A DNA stretch of 21,534 nt, from NCBI GenBank assembly GCA_005884605.1, contig VBBE01000027.1, positions 1 through 21,534 on the forward strand, in the 5' to 3' direction. Each line of letters opens with the position of its first letter. Position 1 is the stretch's first letter. Source of the DNA: Candidatus Bathyarchaeota archaeon. Its GTDB lineage: Archaea > Thermoproteota > Bathyarchaeia > 40CM-2-53-6. The position numbers and the translations under genes were made by a program. Positions 16,036-21,534 of this stretch are shown here, in pieces. A model generated the notes under the pieces. That model was not told the DNA's origin. It saw nothing but the letters and a program-made list of their open reading frames with translations, and made no database searches.

Positions 16036-17543
16036 TGAAAGCTCTAGTCATAGGTATAGATTCGGCTTCCCCGTTTCTGATCGAGAAGTGGATAGACAAG
16101 CTTCCGAACATTCGATCGGTCTTCGAAGCTGGCGCCCATGGAGTTCTAGAATCGATTGTTCCGCCTGAAAGCGTGCCTGCTTGGCAGTGCTTCGCGACAG
16201 GGAAGAACCCGGCGAAGATCGGGATATTTGGTTTCACATACATTGGAAGAGACAGGCACTTGAAGTTCGGGAGGACCACCCCTGACATTGGATGCTTCTG
16301 GGATATTGCTTCTGAAAAAGAAATGAAAGTGGGGGTCTTCAATGTCCCTGGAACGTACCCGCCCTACGCAGTAAACGGGTTCATGGTCTCAGGATTTCCC
16401 GTCCCAACCCGCAAGGTATGGTCGTATCCGGTTGACTTGATGGGGAGGATCGATTCCGCGGTAGGAGGCTACGAGGTCGACGTTCCATTGACCAAGCCAA
16501 CGGAGATGAAGGGAGGGGAAAAAGCATACCTCCCAGTCGTTAAGCGGTTACACGACAAATCTCTACAAACTGCAAAGCTGCTGATCGAATGGTACAATCC
16601 TGACCTCTTTGTAATGACGCTTCAAGGAATAGATTTGGTACATCACGACTTCTGGAAATACATGGATAGGCCAGACTCGCCGTATTCCAACGTGTTACGG
16701 GATTGGTACATCAACATGGACGACGCCGTTGGCGAACTCCGAAAGATCGTTGGAGCAAATACAAACGTGTTGCTCCTATCGGACCACGGATCGGCGCCTG
16801 TATCATCCGCGTTATTCGTAAACAAGTATCTGGAATCGAACGGCCTCTTGACAGTAAAGGGTCCAGTGAAGAACAAAGGGGACAATTATACCAAACTAAG
16901 ACGATGGGTTCTGAGAAACATGCCTCCTGGCATGGTAGCCGGTATCTACAAGATTACGCCCGATTTTGTTAGCCACAAACTCACCGCATCAGCTGCGATA
17001 GAACGAACTCTGCAGGGCCTGATCGACAATGTCGACTGGAACAAGACGCTAGCCTTCTCGACAGGGGGTCACCAGGCGCACATCTACGTCAATTATGATC
17101 TCGTTGACAAACTCAAAGATAATCAGCTATCTCAGACCGTCGATGACTTGGTCAAGAAGCTGTGTAACATAATGAGTGAGCTGACCGACCCCAAAACGGG
17201 GGAGAAACTCAGGCCAATATTTCATTTCAAAGACGAGACATTCAAAGGACCATTCCAGTTCGAAGCGCCAGACCTATGCGTCGAACTCTTCACCAAGACC
17301 GAAAAGATCCAAGTCAATCCCCGACTTGGAACTCCAGAACTCTGGAGCTCTTCTCCACATTTCTCATCAATTCACACACGAGAAGGGTTCTGGGGAATCG
17401 CCGGTCCGAATATTAGTCCTGGCGTCAAACTAGATGCTGGACTCCTAGATCTGGCCCCGACACTCCTCAAGCTGTTGGGTATTACTCCTCCGTCTGATTG
17501 CGATGGACGAGTTCTCGACCAGATCATCCTCTCAAGATCGTAG
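16035..17543 (+). CDS. Alkaline-phosphatase-superfamily phosphodiesterase (type I PDE/NPP-like)
   Basis: This 502-residue soluble protein has all metal positions of the nucleotide pyrophosphatase branch: GIDSAS (Asp9), nucleophile region PESVPAWQCFATG (Ser46 at the usual Thr position), GIDLVHHDFW (Asp200, His204), LSDHG (Asp250, His251) and a late HTREGFWGIAGP (His447). KNPAKIGIFGF after the nucleophile and DLAPTLLKLLGI near the end are standard for archaeal members. It should hydrolyse a phosphodiester or pyrophosphate, perhaps a nucleotide sugar or lipid-linked phosphate. There is no signal peptide, so it acts in the cytoplasm. ATG 16035 overlaps the kinase stop; the longer frame from 15948 would lie wholly inside the kinase gene and precedes the first core strand, so it was dropped. 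Confidence 0.82.
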   Translation: MKALVIGIDSASPFLIEKWIDKLPNIRSVFEAGAHGVLESIVPPESVPAWQCFATGKNPAKIGIFGFTYIGRDRHLKFGRTTPDIGCFWDIASEKEMKVGVFNVPGTYPPYAVNGFMVSGFPVPTRKVWSYPVDLMGRIDSAVGGYEVDVPLTKPTEMKGGEKAYLPVVKRLHDKSLQTAKLLIEWYNPDLFVMTLQGIDLVHHDFWKYMDRPDSPYSNVLRDWYINMDDAVGELRKIVGANTNVLLLSDHGSAPVSSALFVNKYLESNGLLTVKGPVKNKGDNYTKLRRWVLRNMPPGMVAGIYKITPDFVSHKLTASAAIERTLQGLIDNVDWNKTLAFSTGGHQAHIYVNYDLVDKLKDNQLSQTVDDLVKKLCNIMSELTDPKTGEKLRPIFHFKDETFKGPFQFEAPDLCVELFTKTEKIQVNPRLGTPELWSSSPHFSSIHTREGFWGIAGPNISPGVKLDAGLLDLAPTLLKLLGITPPSDCDGRVLDQIILSRS

Positions 17544-17627
17544 GAACCAACGAACCATGCTTGCCCTCTCGCCAACGAATGCAGCCTTGGGTTGGACGGG
17601 ATATTGGCAATTGGAGACGCGTTCAAG

Positions 17628-18638
17628 TTGCGAGTAGCAATCAACGGTTTTGGTCGCATTGGAAGATCATTCTACCGGGCATTATTGGAAGACCAAGATT
17701 CTGACATAGAAGTCGTTGTGATAAACTCGACTTCTCCCCCTAGAACCCTCGCCCATCTCTTGAAATACGATTCAACCTACGGAACACTCCCTCTTGACGT
17801 CAGCTGGGACTCGGAGGGAATCGCATGTGAGGGGAAGAAGATACCGTGTCTCAGCGAGATGAACCCGGCAAAGATCGATTGGGGAGGATTCAAAGCCGAT
17901 GCAGTGCTAGAAAGCACTGGACAACTACTTCAGCGCGAGAAGCTCGAGACCTTCATTTCTAAAGGAGCGCGTACCGTGTTGATCAGTTCGCCCTCGGAAG
18001 AGGCTGACGTCACCCTGATACCAGGATGTAACTTGGAAACTTATGACCCGGATCACCACAAGATAATCTCAATGGCCTCGTGCACCACAAATTGTCTCGC
18101 TCCGAGTCTGAAAGTCCTGGACGACAATTTTCGGGTCACACACGGATTTGCCACGACCGTCCACTCCTACACCAGCGACCAAAGGCTGCTCGACGGGTCT
18201 CATGAGGATCTCAGGAGGGCCCGGGCAGCGGGTCAATCTCTCATACCCGCTCGGACGGGAGCCAGCCAGACGATAGGCAAGATTCTTCCGCATCTAAAGG
18301 GGAAAATTACCTGTTCAGCGATAAGGGCACCTACCGCCGCAGTTTCACTCGTCGACCTTGTAGTCCAGTGTGAGAAGGTGCTGAGTACAAACGAGGTTAA
18401 CAGCGCGTACGAAGATGCTGCGGCTGAAAGTTTGAAGGGGATTCTTGCAGTCTCACACGAGCCATTAGTGTCTGTTGATTACAAGAAGAACTCTCACTCG
18501 GCGGTCATAGACGCGCTCTCAACCGGAACCAACGGTGGAATGGTACGTATCTTAGCATGGTATGACAACGAATGGGCATATTCGAAGAGATTGATCGACA
18601 CATTCCAACGAATCGGACGCTCCGACTTGACCCCGTAA
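17628..18638 (+). CDS. gapB: Bacterial-type (class I) glyceraldehyde-3-phosphate dehydrogenase, GapB-like
   Basis: This 336-residue protein is a clear class I phosphorylating GAPDH: RVAINGFGRIGR at the N-terminus, LAHLLKYDSTYG (41-52), the catalytic SCTTNCLAP (Cys152), TVHSYT (His179), DLRRARAAG, TGASQTIGKILPHLKGK and AWYDNEWAYSKRL. It interconverts glyceraldehyde-3-phosphate and 1,3-bisphosphoglycerate. Where NAD-specific enzymes have VND-L/I-T the sequence is VINSTSPP (Asp replaced by Ser34), as in NADP-using GapB types, and EPLVSVDYKKNSHSAVIDAL also reads like GapB. Most archaea use the unrelated class II enzyme, so this is probably acquired from bacteria. TTG 17628 has GGAGA ten bases before it and starts exactly at the first core strand. 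An 84-base gap separates it from the phosphodiesterase gene, so it may be read through or have its own promoter. Confidence 0.93.
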   Translation: MRVAINGFGRIGRSFYRALLEDQDSDIEVVVINSTSPPRTLAHLLKYDSTYGTLPLDVSWDSEGIACEGKKIPCLSEMNPAKIDWGGFKADAVLESTGQLLQREKLETFISKGARTVLISSPSEEADVTLIPGCNLETYDPDHHKIISMASCTTNCLAPSLKVLDDNFRVTHGFATTVHSYTSDQRLLDGSHEDLRRARAAGQSLIPARTGASQTIGKILPHLKGKITCSAIRAPTAAVSLVDLVVQCEKVLSTNEVNSAYEDAAAESLKGILAVSHEPLVSVDYKKNSHSAVIDALSTGTNGGMVRILAWYDNEWAYSKRLIDTFQRIGRSDLTP

Positions 18639-18644
18639 ATTCTC

Positions 18645-18660
18645 CTTAGAAGCGCCTAAG
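18645..18660 (+). terminator. Small hairpin just after the GAPDH stop
   Basis: CTTAG and CTAAG pair across a six-base loop seven bases after the TAA. No T-run follows, so a termination role is weak inference. Confidence 0.22.
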
Positions 18661-18787
18661 AAAGCGACCCTTGGCAGACACCTCAGCCAGCTATTTCCTA
18701 CGCTAGCAAGAAGCGCTGAGACCTCAGTTATTGAAACGCCTTGTCTAGTCGGGATTTTCCTTCCCTTCACGAAAAAAGTACGCGACG

Positions 18788-18794
18788 CTTAAAT
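18788..18794 (+). promoter_or_regulatory. TATA-like box upstream of the zinc-ribbon gene
   Basis: CTTAAAT, preceded by G/C-rich sequence, is the best archaeal TATA match in the gap after GAPDH. It would start transcription near 18817, roughly 85 bases before the chosen start codon. Confidence 0.3.
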
Positions 18795-18903
18795 CGACGA
18801 TGATCCTCTGAACAACGAGGATCGAACGTTAGTCCGTCCGAAGGGTTGCTCATATGCTCAAACAAACTCGAAAGTGCTTTGATTGGCCAAGGGGAACTGG
18901 TCG

Positions 18904-19203
18904 TTGAGTCGATGGGAATGCTTGTCCGGACACGTCTTTGAGGGAAACTTTTTCTCACCGCCAGCTGGATCTAACCGAGCCGATGCGAATGCACCCGCCA
19001 TATTTTCCTGCCCTTCTTGCAGTAAGGTCATGACCTTGTCAGGAAGGGAAGGAGCTATGGAGCTACTGAAACGAATTCGAGAGTTCATAGGAGAGGTGTC
19101 TAGGGACCCGCAATATGGAACCGATGGCTCCTCAATGCTGACCGAAGTAGAGCGACTGGAGTTTACTATCAGGAAGCTCGCCGAAGAAGCAGCCAGACCG
19201 TAG
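18904..19203 (+). CDS. Small zinc-ribbon protein
   Basis: A 99-residue protein with an N-terminal zinc-binding half, WECLSGHVFEG (Cys6, His10) paired with FSCPSCSKVMT (Cys36, Cys39), and a helical, charged C-terminal half (MELLKRIREFIGEV and EVERLEFTIRKLAEE) that may form a coiled coil. The CxxxH plus CxxC arrangement resembles small single-ribbon proteins of archaea that assist nucleic-acid or protein contacts. I do not recognise a named family. TTG 18904 is chosen because AAGGGG lies nine bases before it; TTG 18883 would add seven residues without a ribosome site. It precedes the dephospho-CoA kinase but with a T-run between them. Confidence 0.6.
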   Translation: MSRWECLSGHVFEGNFFSPPAGSNRADANAPAIFSCPSCSKVMTLSGREGAMELLKRIREFIGEVSRDPQYGTDGSSMLTEVERLEFTIRKLAEEAARP

Positions 19204-19250
19204 CAGACTCCCATCGACTTTGTCAAAAGGCGCGTATCCTCAAATACAGA

Positions 19251-19255
19251 TTTTT
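19251..19255 (+). terminator. T-run after the zinc-ribbon gene
   Basis: Five consecutive T follow an A/T-leaning stretch 48 bases after the stop, upstream of the next TATA-like box; consistent with an archaeal T-rich terminator. Confidence 0.25.
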
Positions 19256-19285
19256 CCTTCCAGCGCCATGGTCTGTCGCAGAAGC

Positions 19286-19296
19286 AAGTTTAGAAA
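19286..19296 (+). promoter_or_regulatory. TATA-like box giving a leaderless transcript for the kinase gene
   Basis: AAGTTTAGAAA is centred about 27 bases before the TTG at 19319, the normal distance from an archaeal TATA box to the transcription start. Transcription would begin at or next to the start codon. Confidence 0.4.
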
Positions 19297-19318
19297 GGCA
19301 GATGAGAACGGTTAGGCC

Positions 19319-19834
19319 TTGACTAGCTTCCGGCCATCTCAATCCGATCTCGTTCGGCTAAAAACCCCCCTCGGAAAACTACTCAAAGGTACGCCAATCG
19401 AAACCATGCCGAAGCTGAAAGTACTCGTTCAGCAAACCAAGCCCCCCAAAGTCACGACGGTTGGAGACATAGTCTCCCGAGAGACTCTAGCAACCGGGAT
19501 ACAAGTCAACCTGAGAATCCTAGATCAGATGACCCTTAGAAAGCGCATAAGCCCAATCCAGATCAAAGCAGAGCGAACTTACAGAGTGAGTAACCCACCG
19601 GGTGTCATAACAAAGGAAGCGTGGGACACAATTAAAGAAGCCCTACAAGATAGGGAAGCAGTAATCTCTGTGGAAGGTGAAGAAGACCTACTCGCGATTC
19701 CAGCGATCCTGGAATCTCCAGACAATGCCATCATTGTCTACGGACAACCCTCACAGGGACTTGTCGTCGTAACTGCGTCCCCAAGTATGAAACGGGAAGT
19801 CAGAGAAATGATGAATAGAATGACTGAGGAATAA
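19319..19834 (+). CDS. GTP-dependent dephospho-CoA kinase (DUF359 family)
   Basis: This 171-residue protein matches the archaeal GTP-dependent dephospho-CoA kinase, which completes coenzyme A by phosphorylating the 3'-hydroxyl of dephospho-CoA. Visible family motifs in order: VTTVGDIVS (45-53), LRILDQMTLRK (65-75; Asp69), RVSNPPGVIT (89-98), VEGEEDLLAIPAI (118-130) and IVYGQPSQGLVVV (139-151). These are the standard T-V-G-D, D-x-x-T-x-R, N-P-x-G, G-E-E-D-L and Y-G-Q-P blocks, and the length is normal. It is unrelated to bacterial CoaE and is a good archaeal marker. TTG 19319 is supported by the TATA-like box 27 bases upstream. It is convergent with the LigB-like gene, 15 bases away. Confidence 0.9.
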   Translation: MTSFRPSQSDLVRLKTPLGKLLKGTPIETMPKLKVLVQQTKPPKVTTVGDIVSRETLATGIQVNLRILDQMTLRKRISPIQIKAERTYRVSNPPGVITKEAWDTIKEALQDREAVISVEGEEDLLAIPAILESPDNAIIVYGQPSQGLVVVTASPSMKREVREMMNRMTEE

Positions 19835-19849
19835 ACGACCTTCTGGAGC

Positions 19850-20548
19850 TTAGGCGCGAACGAAACTAGCGCAAATCATCCCATAATACGTCGGGACCTC
19901 GTAAGAAAGCATGTTCCCTCGCATCTTGACGACCTTTGTTAGACCAGCTAGTATCGCCATCTGCCAGAGACTGTCAGGCTTCGCGTCCTCGATGAATCGT
20001 TTGCTGAGCCGAGAAATGGACTCGATCCGATTCTTCTGGATTGCCTGTGAAACAAACTCGTCATACTTGGCAGCGCTTCGATGATACCCGTACGGCCCAG
20101 ACTTCTTGTGTGCGTGAGCCTGATCTGCGCTCGCAATGAACACGATGCGCTTCTTTCTCTTCTCGGCCATCTCGGCAATTGTCGTTCCTAGCGCGGTATT
20201 CTGTCTCAGGGGAATCTCTCTTGACGGGGTTACAATAACCGTCCTTGCCTTGACCTGTTCTTCTTTGGCAACAAACCACATCGGAACAAGGGTGCCCCAG
20301 TCCATCGGCATATCTGACGCCGGCCCCTCAGAGGTCCCATAATTCGCGCCTACAACGGGTAGGTGTTTTCGGGTTGATTCTTGAAGGAGGTCTTGGGCGA
20401 ACTGTCGATCGCACTTCAGGCTCAGGCTGACTTTTTTTCCTGTTGGACCATTTAGTTCGCCTGTGCTGTTCTCGGAGGTCACGATCCCGATCTTGCTTTG
20501 AAGTCGTAGGTTATGCGGGCTTGCGATTACGATCGTATCGGGTCTCAC
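19850..20548 (-). CDS. LigB/class III extradiol dioxygenase-like protein lacking its N-terminus
   Basis: From GTG 20548 the 232 residues show the LigB/DODA fold: RPDTIVIASPHN (2-13; His12 is the second metal ligand), MDWGTLVPMWF (82-92), RIVFIASADQAHAH (134-147), GPYGYH (151-156) and SYEVPTYYG (215-223; Glu217 as the third ligand). The usual beginning, with a first metal His in an I-x-P-H-G segment, is missing. In the same frame upstream, GRNIVPLA (about 20644-20621) and HLFGKTRESVRKIARDIRE still read like this family, but the frame has no ATG, GTG or TTG there and it lies inside the end of the MFS gene. A deletion joining the two genes is the likely cause. Without the first His the enzyme is probably inactive. 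Confidence 0.6.
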   Translation of the reverse strand: MRPDTIVIASPHNLRLQSKIGIVTSENSTGELNGPTGKKVSLSLKCDRQFAQDLLQESTRKHLPVVGANYGTSEGPASDMPMDWGTLVPMWFVAKEEQVKARTVIVTPSREIPLRQNTALGTTIAEMAEKRKKRIVFIASADQAHAHKKSGPYGYHRSAAKYDEFVSQAIQKNRIESISRLSKRFIEDAKPDSLWQMAILAGLTKVVKMRGNMLSYEVPTYYGMICASFVRA

Positions 20549-20553
20549 CTCTC

Positions 20554-21534
20554 TTATGTCTCTCGCAATCTTTCGGACGGATTCTCTTGTCTTCCCGAAT
20601 AGGTGCTCGGTTTTACGTACTGCAAGCGGAACAATATTCCTGCCCCAACGTAAAAGATCATTTGGATTCCCAAAGCAGCGACAAACCCGCCGATGATATT
20701 CCCGATAGCTAGACCGATGCTCAGAACTATGCTGTAGAGCGCGTTCGCCGAGCCCCTCTTCGCTTTGCCCGAGATATCCCCTACATATGCGAGTATTGCC
20801 GGGGCAATTGCGGACGCTAGGAAGAACATAGGCCAGAGCAGCAGCTCGTACTTCACAAAGCCGCCTCCCGGAACGGACCACCCGAAGAGGAGTAAGAATC
20901 CGAGCTCTCCCAACGCCCCAACGACCATTATCCTCGTTCTCCCGATCTTATCGGATATGTGGCCGAACACGATAGCCCCGAGTGCGAAGAGGCCGCCGAG
21001 AACTCCAAGGAAGATCAACGTATCTCGTGTAACGGGGATGCTGGAGCTGGAATCTCTGAAGGCCTTTGGCAGTAGAAAGTACATTCCTAGAATTACAGTC
21101 TGGGCGATCCAGACTGGGATTACGGGACGTATCTTGCCTCCGATTCTTCTCTGTCTTATCTTGGGCTGCTTGAGTTCCCAGACCCTCACCGGTTCCACTA
21201 GAAACCTCGCCGCCATTATTCCCGCGATGAGGAAGACCCCCGCAGTTACCCAGAAAGCATAGGAGAGCCTATCCGCGAAAGAGTTGACTAGTAGCCCCCC
21301 GACTCCGAATCCAAGCCCATAGCCTCCTAGGTTTGCGAGGTCGAATCCTCCCATCTGCTTCCCTCGATTGGTTAGTTTCGTTGCATCTCCCAACAGTGTC
21401 AACGACGTTATTGCGGCGATTGCAGCTGAGACTCCCATCATCGCGTGGAGGATGGAGACGTTCAGCAGGTTTGTGGTGAAGCCGATTGCTGCGGTGAGAA
21501 TGGTGATCATTATCATTCCGATGATGTGGAGTCT
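20554..21534 (-). CDS. MFS transporter, partial (start outside window, 3' end altered)
   Basis: The frame runs in from the window end, so the N-terminal part lies beyond 21534; 326 residues are visible. They contain about eight membrane helices, with the motif-A-like GHISDKIGRTRIMV between helices and conserved Gly-rich helices (LANLGGYGLGFGVGGLLV, SIVLSIGLAIGNIIGGFVAAL). This fits a drug/metabolite or sugar MFS carrier; the substrate cannot be told. The last helix begins GIQMIFYVGAGIL and then turns abruptly into a polar tail (RLQYVKPSTYSGRQENP...) that is the out-of-frame image of the LigB gene. The natural C-terminus is therefore missing from about 20640. The stop at 20554 lies five bases before GTG 20548 of the LigB-like gene. 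Confidence 0.75.
   Translation of the reverse strand, partial: RLHIIGMIMITILTAAIGFTTNLLNVSILHAMMGVSAAIAAITSLTLLGDATKLTNRGKQMGGFDLANLGGYGLGFGVGGLLVNSFADRLSYAFWVTAGVFLIAGIMAARFLVEPVRVWELKQPKIRQRRIGGKIRPVIPVWIAQTVILGMYFLLPKAFRDSSSSIPVTRDTLIFLGVLGGLFALGAIVFGHISDKIGRTRIMVVGALGELGFLLLFGWSVPGGGFVKYELLLWPMFFLASAIAPAILAYVGDISGKAKRGSANALYSIVLSIGLAIGNIIGGFVAALGIQMIFYVGAGILFRLQYVKPSTYSGRQENPSERLRET

Noticed and set aside
20665..20881. LigB frame continued upstream to 20881.
   Set aside because: This part lies over conserved MFS helices and has no LigB likeness; family-like sequence begins only near 20645.
1..21534. CRISPR arrays, insertion sequences, integrases, toxin-antitoxin or defence genes.
   Set aside because: No regularly spaced repeats, transposase motifs, terminal inverted repeats or recognisable defence domains were seen on either strand.

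Overview
The window looks like chromosomal DNA of an archaeon, most likely a mesophilic member of the Thermoproteota (Bathyarchaeia or a near relative; this placement is inference). The grounds are a GTP-dependent dephospho-CoA kinase (an archaeal CoA enzyme), DUF1616-type membrane and surface proteins, very many TTG and GTG starts, TATA-like boxes close to starts, and T-run gene ends. I see no rRNA, tRNA, CRISPR array, insertion sequence, integrase or phage gene.

Layout. (1) 1-3000: the 3' end of a surface beta-propeller protein with a C-terminal membrane anchor, a broken secreted GH5 glycosidase on the other strand, about 580 bases without a recognisable intact gene, and a PHP-domain phosphoesterase. 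(2) 3200-7000: cell-surface genes, namely a polytopic GT-C-like membrane protein, two secreted or anchored proteins on the minus strand, and a winged-helix plus DUF1616-like membrane protein on the plus strand. The DUF1616 membrane half and an ectodomain resembling its outer half appear as separate, divergently oriented genes. (3) 6960-14007: a tightly packed seven-gene minus-strand operon, in transcription order a DegT aminotransferase (WbpE-like), a Gfo/Idh/MocA dehydrogenase (WbpB-like), a left-handed beta-helix acetyltransferase (WbpD-like), a soluble GT2, a polysaccharide deacetylase with a novel N-terminal domain, a membrane GT2, and a thymidylate-kinase-fold P-loop protein. The first three together suggest synthesis of a nucleotide-linked 3-acetamido sugar (for example the GlcNAc3NAcA type); the rest would assemble and trim a glycan. 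(4) 14008-14332: a divergent regulatory region carrying an inverted repeat. (5) 14333-17543: a plus-strand cassette with overlapping stops and starts: nucleotidyltransferase, second thymidylate-kinase-like protein, alkaline-phosphatase-superfamily phosphodiesterase. It is followed by a bacterial-type (class I, GapB-like) GAPDH. (6) 18900-19834: a zinc-ribbon protein and GTP-dependent dephospho-CoA kinase. (7) 19850-21534 (minus): a LigB-family dioxygenase missing its start and an MFS transporter running off the window. These two appear joined by a deletion that cut both genes.

The core is thus a surface-glycan locus with two divergent transcription units, each carrying its own thymidylate-kinase-like enzyme, beside cell-envelope proteins and two apparent deletion scars (GH5; MFS/LigB).
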